The notes below the pieces were generated by a model. It was not told the origin of the DNA, made no database searches, and saw only the letters and a list, made by a program, of their open reading frames with translations. 54,479 nt of DNA from assembly GCF_014845115.1 (NCBI RefSeq), contig NZ_NKUI01000091.1, positions 1 to 54,479 on the forward strand. The letters run 5' to 3'. A program made the translations under genes and the position numbers. Source of the DNA: Methylorubrum zatmanii (GTDB lineage Bacteria; Pseudomonadota; Alphaproteobacteria; Rhizobiales; Beijerinckiaceae). Positions 1-7,471 of this stretch are shown one piece after another. Each line of letters opens with the position of its first letter. The first letter of the stretch is position 1.

Positions 1-488
1 GCCCGCGGCCGGCCGCGGGCGAACAGGTAGCGGCGGGTAAAGTCCTGGGCGAGATGGGCGGCGCAGGCCGCTCCCGTCGAGAGTCCGAGCGTCGGATCCC
101 CGAAGGTCAGGGCCAGGCCCGTCCCGACGGCGGCGGCGGCGAGGGCGACGAAGCCGGCCTCGTGAACGAGGACGATGCCGTAATAGGCATGCCCCGCCTC
201 GCCCCGCAAACCCGGACCGATGCTGGCCATCGGGCAGACGACGAGGCCGAGCTGCAGGCTCACGGTGAGCAGCACCGCGATCCAGGCGGTCGAGAACAGG
301 CCGAAGGCTTCGAGGCCGAGGGCGTGGGCCAGCACGATGGTGGTGGCGAAGTTGCACGCGCTCACCAGCGCCTGATCGGCCAGCGACAGCACCGGGCCGG
401 CGCCGCCCCGCACCAGGGCGGAGCGGCCGGCTCCGGCCAGGGCACGGAGATCCCCCCGGAGGTCGCGTGGCAAGGCGGGCATGGGCAT
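1..488 (-). CDS. Polysaccharide flippase (Wzx/MATE-like), N-terminal part, cut by window edge
   Basis: About 162 residues are readable on the minus strand, starting at ATG 488 (a second ATG lies at 482) and running off the left edge without a stop. The product is hydrophobic. It has a short basic/hydrophilic N-terminus, then a segment with LSLADQALVSACNFATTIVL, typical of the first helix of O-antigen and exopolysaccharide translocases, followed by further membrane segments. A QDFTRRYLFARGR stretch, also common in that superfamily, lies near the edge. Such proteins flip lipid-linked glycan repeat units across the inner membrane. The divergent neighbour is an O-antigen ligase-like protein, which fits an export and polymerisation locus. 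The family call is by motif resemblance only and the C-terminal two thirds are missing. Confidence 0.62.
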   Translation of the reverse strand, partial: MPMPALPRDLRGDLRALAGAGRSALVRGGAGPVLSLADQALVSACNFATTIVLAHALGLEAFGLFSTAWIAVLLTVSLQLGLVVCPMASIGPGLRGEAGHAYYGIVLVHEAGFVALAAAAVGTGLALTFGDPTLGLSTGAACAAHLAQDFTRRYLFARGRPR

Positions 489-765
489 CCGGTGGATGGG
501 GAGAAGCCCGGCGACCCTAGACGAGACCGGGAGGCGCACCACGCGGACATCGGGAGGGGCTCCGGCGTTTCGCCGGTCGTTCGAGGTACATCCGAAGTAC
601 GGGCTGCCGCGCCCCGGATGATCCGGCGGCCTCGATTGTCAGGAATTGCCGCGCCCGCAAGACTTCCGGCCGATCCGGCGCTCCCCGCGAGAGCCTCCCC
701 GGCCGCACGAGGGTCGGGAAGAGGGTGCGAGGGGTTCGAGCCGGCCAGCGGGCGAGCGAGAACCG

Positions 766-3138
766 ATGGGAATGACGACGACCGTCCGCGCCCTGCCGCG
801 GGAGAGCCGGCTCGCCGACCTGTTCCTGGCGGCGGTCGGGCTCGTCTTCGCCGGCTACATGATCTTCGGCAAGACCTTCGCCTATCTCGGGCTGCCGCCG
901 CTCTACGCGGGCGAGTTGCTGTTCCTGCTCGGGCTGCTGGCCGTGGCGGCCGGCACGTCGCGTCTGCGCCTCGGGGCGACGCTCGCAACCGCTCCGGCGC
1001 TCTGCGTCGCCGCGCTGATGGGCTGGGTGCTGCTGCGGACGCTGGCGGGCCTGCGCGAGTACAAGGTCGATGCCCTGCGGGACGGCGCGGTCGCCCTCTA
1101 CGGTGCCTACGCCTTCGTCATGATCGCCCTGCTCCTCGACGATCCCCGGCGGCTCGCCACCCTGCTGCGGATCTTCCGCTGGCTCGCCCGCGTCGTGCTT
1201 CCGCTGGCCATCATCGCCTTCATCCTCGGCGACGTCCCGTTCTTCGCGAGCCGGGCGGGCGAGCTCTCGGCCCATCTCACCGGCGCCGTCGTCCTGGCCC
1301 TGGTCGGCCTCGTGCGGGTCGGGCCGGGCTGGATCGCCTTCACCGCCCTCGGCGCCCTGCTCGCCGCCATCCAGAACCGGGGTTCCATGCTGGCGATCCT
1401 GGTGCCGGTCGGCTTCGCCCTCGTCGCGGTCGGGCAATGGAAGCGGCTGGCCGCGATCCTCGTCCTCGGCGCCGGCATCCTCGGCGGGGCCGCCGCCCTC
1501 AACCTCGAGGTCACCCCGCCGGGCAGCGACCGGCCGGTCAGCGCGGCGGCCATGGTGAACAACCTGACCAGCATCGTCGCGCCGAGCACGGCCAACAACC
1601 TCGACGACACCAAGCAATGGCGGCTGCGCTGGTGGCGCACCATCGTCGGCTACACCGTGGACGGCCCCTATTTCTGGACCGGCAAGGGATTCGGCCCGAA
1701 CCTCGCCGAGACCGACGGCTTCGTGGTCGGCCTGGAAGGCGGCGGGCCGACCCTGCGCAGCCCCCACAGCATCCACATGACCTATCTCGCCCGCGCCGGT
1801 GTGCCTGGCTTGGCCCTGTGGATCCTCACCTGCGCGGTCTGGATGGGGGCGATGGCCTCCGCCTTCTGGCGGGCGCGGCGGCGCGGTGAGCCGGAATGGT
1901 CGGGCTTCTTCCTGTTCCTGATCTGCTACGTCGCCTCGATCGTGATCGATGCGAGCTTCGACGTCGCCCTGGAGGGTCCGATGCTGGCGGTGCCGTTCTG
2001 GACGCTGATCGGCATCGGCATCGGCGCGGCGATGATCTTCGCGGCGCGCCCCGGCCTCTCCTCCGCTCCTGCGCCGAAGCCGCGGACGCGGCGCGGATGG
2101 GGGGCTGGCGCCCTCCTCCTGGCGGCCCTGCCCATGGGGCCGATTCCCGGCGCCTTCCCCGCCCGCGCCGAGGAGGGGCGCCGCGCCCTTTCCAATCCCT
2201 CCGGTCCCTGCCTCGTCCTGCGCGACATCGCCGACCGGACGATCGAGAATCTCGATCTCGGGCCCTGCGGCGCCGAGGGTCTGCGGATCGAGCGCGCCCG
2301 CAATGTCACGATCCGCAACCTGACCGTCCGCGATACCGGCAATGTCGGCATCTATGTCGAGAGCGGCGAGGGGATCACCATCGAGGAGAACCGGATCGAG
2401 AACGCGCTGTCGGGGATCCGTGCCCTGTCCTCCACCGGGGTCACCGTTCGCTGCAACAGCGTGCGCAACGTGCGCGGGCCGGTCCCCGCCGGGCAATTCG
2501 TGCAGTTCGACAAGGTGACGGGCGCCGGCAACGGCATCGCCTGCAATATCGGCGAGAACGAGCCCGGCCACGGCGTCCCGGAGGATGCCATCAGCCTGTA
2601 CCGCTCCCAGGGGGAGCCGGCCTCGCCGATCCTGGTCAGCCGCAACCGGCTCGTCGGCGGCGGCCCGAGCCAGTCCGGCGGCGGGATCATGCTCGGTGAT
2701 GCCGGCGGCTCCTATCTCGAAGCCCGCGACAATCTCCTGATCGATCCCGGCCAGTACGGGATCGCGGTGGCGAGCGGCGACCATATGACGATTGCCGACA
2801 ACGTCGTGATCGCCCGCCCACAACCCTTCACCAATGTCGGCATCTCGGTCTGGAACCAGTACCCGGAGCCCTGCCACACGGTGACGGTGAGCCGGAACAT
2901 CGTCGATTGGCGCGCCCGCACCGGACGGGCGAATCCCTGGTGGGACGGGAAGAACTGCCCCGGCACGCTGTGGTCCCTGAATCGCACCCTTCCCCTCGAT
3001 CCCGCGCGCGAGACGGCGGTGCAGCCGTCCTGCGCCTGCCGGAGCGCGGGGCGCACGGGCGCCACCGAGACCCCCAGGATCGACATCCCGAAGACCGGAG
3101 GCCCGAAGGCCGGAGCCCCGAAGGAAGCCGCGCGGTGA
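766..3138 (+). CDS. O-antigen ligase/polymerase-like membrane protein fused to a parallel beta-helix domain
   Basis: One uninterrupted frame of 790 residues. Residues 1-430 are a polytopic membrane domain with about ten to twelve hydrophobic segments. Residues 334-348 match the WaaL-type signature H[NSQ]-X9-G-X2-G (HSIHMTYLARAGVPG). Residues about 440-465 form a further hydrophobic stretch ending in small residues (PARAEEG), resembling an internal signal or anchor. Residues about 470-740 carry repeated Asn-rich turns (IRNLTV, IEENRIEN, VSRNRLVGG), typical of right-handed parallel beta-helix proteins of the pectate-lyase type. The C-terminus is Pro/Lys/Gly-rich. ATG 766 is chosen because the in-frame extension back to 646 encodes an Arg/Pro-rich, non-membrane stretch. 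Likely role (inference): polymerising or transferring a surface glycan, with a periplasmic glycan-binding or cleaving domain attached. The fusion is unusual. Confidence 0.7.
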   Translation: MGMTTTVRALPRESRLADLFLAAVGLVFAGYMIFGKTFAYLGLPPLYAGELLFLLGLLAVAAGTSRLRLGATLATAPALCVAALMGWVLLRTLAGLREYKVDALRDGAVALYGAYAFVMIALLLDDPRRLATLLRIFRWLARVVLPLAIIAFILGDVPFFASRAGELSAHLTGAVVLALVGLVRVGPGWIAFTALGALLAAIQNRGSMLAILVPVGFALVAVGQWKRLAAILVLGAGILGGAAALNLEVTPPGSDRPVSAAAMVNNLTSIVAPSTANNLDDTKQWRLRWWRTIVGYTVDGPYFWTGKGFGPNLAETDGFVVGLEGGGPTLRSPHSIHMTYLARAGVPGLALWILTCAVWMGAMASAFWRARRRGEPEWSGFFLFLICYVASIVIDASFDVALEGPMLAVPFWTLIGIGIGAAMIFAARPGLSSAPAPKPRTRRGWGAGALLLAALPMGPIPGAFPARAEEGRRALSNPSGPCLVLRDIADRTIENLDLGPCGAEGLRIERARNVTIRNLTVRDTGNVGIYVESGEGITIEENRIENALSGIRALSSTGVTVRCNSVRNVRGPVPAGQFVQFDKVTGAGNGIACNIGENEPGHGVPEDAISLYRSQGEPASPILVSRNRLVGGGPSQSGGGIMLGDAGGSYLEARDNLLIDPGQYGIAVASGDHMTIADNVVIARPQPFTNVGISVWNQYPEPCHTVTVSRNIVDWRARTGRANPWWDGKNCPGTLWSLNRTLPLDPARETAVQPSCACRSAGRTGATETPRIDIPKTGGPKAGAPKEAAR

Positions 3139-3186
3139 ACCGGCCGGCGGCGCCTGCCATGGCGCTGCCGACAAGACCATGACGCT

Positions 3187-3313
3187 CCTCATGCTGAGGA
3201 GCTGCGCAGCAGCCTCGAAGCACCCCGCGACGCTTCTCCGACCGGATGGGTGTCATGGGATCGACCGTTCCAGGGTGCTTCGAGGCTCGCTTCGCGAGCG
3301 CCTCAGCATGAGG
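3187..3313. repeat. Long imperfect palindrome of the CTGAGG/CTTCGAAG dispersed repeat family
   Basis: The left arm starts CCTCATGCTGAGG and runs through GCCTCGAAGCACC (to 3224). The right arm starts GGTGCTTCGAGGC at 3274 and ends CCTCAGCATGAGG at 3313. The arms are inverted copies around a roughly 50-base centre. Each arm also contains a small internal palindrome (GCTGCGCAGC; GCTCGCTTCGCGAGC). Related elements occur at 33626-33730 and 46442-46480. It lies in the gap between the ligase-like gene and the aquaporin gene. It could act as a transcription terminator or be a small non-autonomous mobile repeat. Confidence 0.7.
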
Positions 3314-3634
3314 ACGGTGAGATTGGGCCTAGCCAGTGAGCCCGAACAGGCTCTCAGCCTCGCGAGGACGTCGGGCGAGGCCGAGGTCGTCGAGGGGCCA
3401 TGGAAGAGGCGAAACCGCGGCCGGCGGTGGACCGCATCACAAAGAGTTACACCTCTTGAGATCCTCGCCCCTTGGGTAGTGCTGGTTGTTGCCCCGGCGC
3501 GCCCGTGAAATGGTCGCGGACGCGTCCCGGCGGATGCCGACGCAGACAATCCCGCCCCGCGTCACGCCCATCGGAGCCTCCGCACCGACCGCTCGATGAG
3601 CGCCTCGCGACCCCACGAAACGAGAGGTGTCGCC
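3314..3634. other. Noncoding gap upstream of the aquaporin gene
   Basis: This is the remainder of the 496-base gap between 3138 and 3635. Open frames here are arginine-rich and have no family resemblance, so none is called. A purine-rich GAGAGG lies just before the aquaporin start and is its probable ribosome binding site. No other feature is recognised. Confidence 0.5.
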
Positions 3635-4375
3635 ATGGATCACGATACGCTGCGTCGGACCACCGCCGAGTTCTTCGGCACCTTCTGGTTGACCTTCGGC
3701 GGCTGCGGCGCCGCCGTGCTCTCCGCCGCCTTTCCGGAACTCGGGATCGGCTTCCTGGGGGTGGCCTTCGCCTTCGGCTTCACCGTGCTCACCATGGCCT
3801 ATGCCGTCGGCCACATCTCCGGCGGCCACTTCAATCCGGCGGTCACGCTGGGCTTGTGGTCGGCCCGGCGCTGCGCCAACCGGCACGTGCTGCCCTACAT
3901 CGTTGCCCAGGTGATCGGCGCAATCGTGGCGGCCTTCGCCCTCTACACCATCGCGTCCGGCAAGGCCGGCTGGGTTCCGAACGGCTTCGCCTCGAACGGC
4001 TACGGCGCGCTCAGCCCCGGCAAGTACGGCCTCGCGGCCTGCCTGCTCACCGAGGTGCTGACGACCTTCATCTTCCTGTTCATCATCGTCGGCACGACCT
4101 CGAAGGGGGCCGCGACCGGCTTTGCCGGCATTCCCATCGGGCTCGCCCTGGTGCTGATCCACCTGATCTCGATCCCGGTGACCAACACCTCGGTCAACCC
4201 GGCCCGCAGCACCGGCCCGGCCCTGTTCGCCGGCGGAGAATACGTTGCCCAACTCTGGATGTTCTGGCTCGCCCCCATCGTCGGCGCGATCGCGGCCGGG
4301 GCGATGGCACGCTGGCTCTACGAGCCCGCGGATGTGGTCGATACCACCATCGTCGAGCGCCGCGCCGAGGTGTGA
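3635..4375 (+). CDS. aqpZ: Aquaporin Z-type water channel
   Basis: 246 residues, close to the usual 230-250 of bacterial water channels. The two pore half-helix signatures are present: HFNPAV with NPA at residues 67-69, and SVNPARS with NPA at 188-190. The residues lining the aromatic/arginine filter appear to be Phe45, His176, Thr185 and Arg191. This is the water-selective AqpZ pattern rather than the glycerol facilitator pattern. Six membrane segments are visible. ATG 3635 has GAGAGG upstream and gives the expected [10 protein letters not shown] first helix, so the upstream in-frame ATG at 3596 is not used. The product acts in the inner membrane, moving water during osmotic change. It converges with the antiporter operon end at 4395. 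Confidence 0.93.
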   Translation: MDHDTLRRTTAEFFGTFWLTFGGCGAAVLSAAFPELGIGFLGVAFAFGFTVLTMAYAVGHISGGHFNPAVTLGLWSARRCANRHVLPYIVAQVIGAIVAAFALYTIASGKAGWVPNGFASNGYGALSPGKYGLAACLLTEVLTTFIFLFIIVGTTSKGAATGFAGIPIGLALVLIHLISIPVTNTSVNPARSTGPALFAGGEYVAQLWMFWLAPIVGAIAAGAMARWLYEPADVVDTTIVERRAEV

Positions 4376-4394
4376 GCGCCGGCGCCCGGTGTCG

Positions 4395-4736
4395 CTACGG
4401 CTCCGGCGGCGCCTTCGGATTCTGTTCGGTGCGGTCGCGGTGGGCGGCGGCGCGGGCGAGCAGCAGCATCGTCACCGGCGTGGTGACGGTGATGAACAGG
4501 CCGATCAGCGTGTCGCGCAGGACGAGATGGCCCTCCACCAGCGACAGCAGCAGCATCGAGCCGGCAAGGATCAGGGCGGCGCCGAGGGTGGCCCCGAGCG
4601 TCGGGGCGTGGACGCGCTCGTAGAAGGTCTTCAGGCGGATGAGCCCAAGGGCCCCGGTCAGCGCGAAGCCGGCGCCGGTCAGCGCCAGCACGACCACGAT
4701 CCAGGCGGCCCAGGCGGGCAGGTCGGGGCCGGTCAC
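4395..4736 (-). CDS. phaG: Mrp/Pha antiporter subunit G
   Basis: 113 residues with three hydrophobic segments and the MrpG/MnhG-type stretch GALGLIRLKTFYERVHAPTL in the first third. It is the last subunit of the multisubunit Na+(K+)/H+ antiporter in the inner membrane. The start is GTG 4736, which overlaps the phaF stop (GTGA), giving translational coupling. The C-terminus is short, charged and cytoplasmic (HRDRTEQNPKAPPEP). Length is normal for the family. A longer in-frame extension to 4994 only reads through phaF in another frame and is rejected. Confidence 0.9.
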   Translation of the reverse strand: MTGPDLPAWAAWIVVVLALTGAGFALTGALGLIRLKTFYERVHAPTLGATLGAALILAGSMLLLSLVEGHLVLRDTLIGLFITVTTPVTMLLLARAAAHRDRTEQNPKAPPEP

Positions 4737-5017
4737 TGGATCACCTCGCCCTGCATCAGGAACTTGGCGAGCGCCACGGTGGCGGTGAAGCCGATCATGC
4801 CGAGGATCAGCGCGGCCTCGAAATAGAGCCCGCTGCCGGTGCGCATGCCGTGGACCACGATGGTCAGCATGCCGTTGAGGTAGAGCGTGTCGAGCCCGAG
4901 GATGCGGTCCTGGGCGCGGGGGCCGCGCAGCATCCGCCACGCCGCCAGCGCCATCGCCAGCACCAGCATGCCTTGCGCGAGGCCGAGGCCCCAATCGAGG
5001 ACGGTGGCGGCACTCAT
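4733..5017 (-). CDS. phaF: Mrp/Pha antiporter subunit F
   Basis: 94 residues with three membrane helices. The family-typical RMLRGPRAQDRILGLDTLY motif follows the first helix, and an Asp in the DRILGLD segment is conserved in MrpF proteins. ATG 5017 overlaps the phaE stop (TGA at 5014-5016), and its own stop overlaps the phaG GTG. It is a small accessory subunit of the Mrp complex, required for complex assembly in studied homologues. Confidence 0.9.
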   Translation of the reverse strand: MSAATVLDWGLGLAQGMLVLAMALAAWRMLRGPRAQDRILGLDTLYLNGMLTIVVHGMRTGSGLYFEAALILGMIGFTATVALAKFLMQGEVIQ

Positions 5018-5502
5018 GGGAAGATCTCCATCAGCGGGCGCTCGTAGCGGTCCTTGACCCGGCGGACCCATTCCTCCCCGTCCGTATAGTCGAGGACATG
5101 CATGAGCAGACGTCCGGTATGGGAATCGTATTGCACCCAGAGGGTGCCGGGCGTGGCCGTGAGGATGATCGACAGCACCGACAGCCCGAACGGCGCGCGC
5201 ATGTCGAGGGGAATCGAGATGAAGCCCGTCCGCCGCTCGCCGCGGCGCAGTCCGAGGATGATTTTGGCGACGTCGATGTTGGACCGCAGCATGTCGTAGA
5301 GGACGGTGGCCGTGAGCCGGGCGATCGTTCCGGGCCGGCGCACCCGCACCGGGCGGGGACGCAGCGCCAGCATCACCGCCGGCACGACCAGCCCGACGAG
5401 AAGCGCGAGCAGCACGCTGCCCGGCGTCGGCGGCGCGTTGAGCAGCAGCCAGGTCAGGACGAGGGCCGCCGAGAGCAGCGGATAGGGCAGGATCCGGCTC
5501 AT
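5014..5502 (-). CDS. phaE: Mrp/Pha antiporter subunit E
   Basis: 162 residues. Two or three N-terminal membrane segments are followed by a hydrophilic region with the MrpE/MnhE landmark ILTATPGTLWVQYD near the middle and a soluble C-terminal end. ATG 5502 overlaps the phaD TGA (ATGA). Length and order match group 2 mrp/pha operons. MrpE homologues support assembly or turnover of the antiporter complex. No missing residues or frame breaks are seen. Confidence 0.9.
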   Translation of the reverse strand: MSRILPYPLLSAALVLTWLLLNAPPTPGSVLLALLVGLVVPAVMLALRPRPVRVRRPGTIARLTATVLYDMLRSNIDVAKIILGLRRGERRTGFISIPLDMRAPFGLSVLSIILTATPGTLWVQYDSHTGRLLMHVLDYTDGEEWVRRVKDRYERPLMEIFP

Positions 5503-7106
5503 GAGCCCGCTCCCGGCGCGGCGGCGCCGTCGAGGACGGCGCGGACATAGTCGTGCGGTTGGGACAGCCAGCGCACCGTCGCCTCGGCGTAGGACAAGGC
5601 AGGCCCGCCCCAGACGGCAAGCGCGATGCAGGCCGACAGCAGGATGGCCAGCGCGGCGAATTCGGGCGCGCGCAGCACCGGCGGCGGGTCGTCGTGGGGC
5701 ACCCACAGGCTGAAGATGCCGAGCCGCACCAGGGGGATCAGCGTGAAGAGGCTGGACAGCGTCAGGGCGGCGATCAGCCCCCAGGCCGAGGCGGTCATCG
5801 CCCCGCTGGCGAGGCCCGTGAACATCGCCAGCTTGCCGACGAAACCCGAGAGCGGCGGGATGCCGGCGAGCATCAGCGTGCAGAGCAGGAAGCCGCCGCC
5901 GATGATCGCCACCGCCGCCGGGATCGCCCGGCCGATCTCGGTCGAGTCGGCATCGTCGAACGGGTCGCTGTATTCGTCGGCGAAGACCGGCTGCGCCGCA
6001 TCCGCCGGGTCGCGGCCCCGCTGCAGGATCTCGGCCAGCAGGAACAGGGCGGCGGCGGCGAAGGTCGAGCCGAGCAGGTAGTAGAGCGCCCCCGACAGCG
6101 CGCCCTGGTTGCCGGTGCCGAGCGCCGCCAGCACGGTGCCCGAGGAGATCATCACCCCGTAGCCCGCCGCCCGCGTCAGCTCCCGCGCCGCCAGGATGCC
6201 GAGGGTGCCGAAGGCGATGGTCGCGAGCCCCGTGGCGAGGATCCAGCTCTGGCCAAAGCCCTGCGCGCTGCCGGCCCCGAACAGGAGCAGGCTCAGGCGC
6301 AGGACCACGTAGATGCCGACCTTGCTGAGGATCGCCAGGATCGCCGCCGCCGGGGCGCTGGCGGCGGAATAGGTGGTCGGCAGCCAGAAGCCGAGGGGCC
6401 AGGCGCTGCACTTGATCAGGAAGGCGATGCCGAGCACGGCGCAGCCGGCCTCGAACAGGGCGATCTCCGCCGGCGGGCTCGCGAGGCGCCGGGCGAGGTC
6501 GGCCATGTTGAGGGTGCCCATGGTGCCGTAGATCAGGCTGACGCCGACGAGGAAGAACAGGGAGGCGACGAGGTTGACGGCGATGTAGCCGAGCCCCGCC
6601 CGGATCCGCGTCTCACCCGAGCCGTGCAGCACCAGCCCATAGGAGGCGGCGAGCATCACCTCGAAGAACACGAACAGGTTGAACACGTCGCCGGTGAGGA
6701 AGGCGCCGTTGACGCCCATCAGCAGCAGCAGGAACAGGCCGTGGAAGCGCGGCCCCGCCTGGCCCCAGCGGGCGAAGGAGAAAACGAGGGCGGCGAGTCC
6801 CAGGGTTCCGGCGAGCGCCAGCATCAGCGCCGAGAGCCGGTCGGCCACCAGCACGATGCCGTAGGGCGCGGCCCAGTTGCCGAGGCGGTACACCTCCGGC
6901 GCCTCGCCGACCCGCCCGAGCAGGAGGATGGCGACGGCGAGCATCACCAGCACCGTGACCAGGCTGACCGCCGCCTTCAGGGTCCGCCGCCGCTCGTCCA
7001 TCAGGAACATCGCCCCGGCGGCGGCGATCGGCAGGACGATGGGCAGGACGACGAGGTGATCCGGCCAGGAACTCGTGACGGTGGCGCTCATGACGGGCGC
7101 GTTCAT
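5499..7106 (-). CDS. phaD: Mrp/Pha antiporter subunit D (proton-conducting, NuoN/M-like)
   Basis: 535 residues with about fourteen membrane helices and the proton-conducting transporter domain shared with complex I antiporter-like subunits. The conserved Glu in FVFFEVMLAASYGL and the Lys in FLIKCSAWPLGFWLP are both visible. ATG 7106 overlaps the phaC stop by four bases (ATGA), consistent with coupled translation. A loop near residues 365-390 is acidic (DEYSDPFDDADSTE). The product forms one of the two large ion-translocating subunits. Confidence 0.93.
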   Translation of the reverse strand: MNAPVMSATVTSSWPDHLVVLPIVLPIAAAGAMFLMDERRRTLKAAVSLVTVLVMLAVAILLLGRVGEAPEVYRLGNWAAPYGIVLVADRLSALMLALAGTLGLAALVFSFARWGQAGPRFHGLFLLLLMGVNGAFLTGDVFNLFVFFEVMLAASYGLVLHGSGETRIRAGLGYIAVNLVASLFFLVGVSLIYGTMGTLNMADLARRLASPPAEIALFEAGCAVLGIAFLIKCSAWPLGFWLPTTYSAASAPAAAILAILSKVGIYVVLRLSLLLFGAGSAQGFGQSWILATGLATIAFGTLGILAARELTRAAGYGVMISSGTVLAALGTGNQGALSGALYYLLGSTFAAAALFLLAEILQRGRDPADAAQPVFADEYSDPFDDADSTEIGRAIPAAVAIIGGGFLLCTLMLAGIPPLSGFVGKLAMFTGLASGAMTASAWGLIAALTLSSLFTLIPLVRLGIFSLWVPHDDPPPVLRAPEFAALAILLSACIALAVWGGPALSYAEATVRWLSQPHDYVRAVLDGAAAPGAGS

Positions 7107-7471
7107 GGATGCGGGTTCTCGGGGGTTGGCTCGGCGTGGTGGGGTTCGCGGCCATCGACATGGTCGTTGCCGGTGACGCCGCGGGCCGCGAGCAGCACGA
7201 CGAGGAACAGGGCGGTGAGGGCGAAGCCGATCACCAGGGCGGTGAGCACAAGCGCCTGCGGCACCGGATCGTCGACCGAGACGACCTCGGCGCCCTTCCC
7301 CAGCACCGGCGGCGCGCCGACGGTCAGCCGGCCCATGGAGAAGATGAACAGGTTCACGGCGTAGCTCAGCAGCGACAGGCCGAGCACCACCTGGAAGGTG
7401 CGGGGGCGCAGCATCAGCCAGACGCCCGAGGCGGCGAACACGCCGATGCCGGCAGCGAGCACGATCTCCAT
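7103..7471 (-). CDS. phaC: Mrp/Pha antiporter subunit C (NuoK-like)
   Basis: 122 residues with three membrane helices and the NuoK-like pattern GLSLLSYAVNLFIF. The C-terminal tail is acidic and His-rich (DGREPHHAEPTPENPHP). ATG 7471-7469 shares one base with the TAA of phaAB (TAATG), and its stop overlaps the phaD start. It is structurally homologous to the complex I subunit NuoK and belongs to the conserved membrane core of Mrp antiporters. Confidence 0.92.
   Translation of the reverse strand: MEIVLAAGIGVFAASGVWLMLRPRTFQVVLGLSLLSYAVNLFIFSMGRLTVGAPPVLGKGAEVVSVDDPVPQALVLTALVIGFALTALFLVVLLAARGVTGNDHVDGREPHHAEPTPENPHP

Noticed and set aside
725..750. A tRNA-like GGTTCGAGCC T-arm
   Set aside because: No anticodon arm, acceptor stem or CCA-side pairing is found around it.
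54..1889. A 611-residue plus-strand frame over the flippase and ligase region
   Set aside because: Arg/Gly/Pro-rich product without any family motif; it runs over the real ligase-like gene in another frame and opposite to the flippase.
3179..3549. Short frames inside the dispersed palindrome
   Set aside because: They follow the repeat sequence on both strands, which is not expected of coding sequence.
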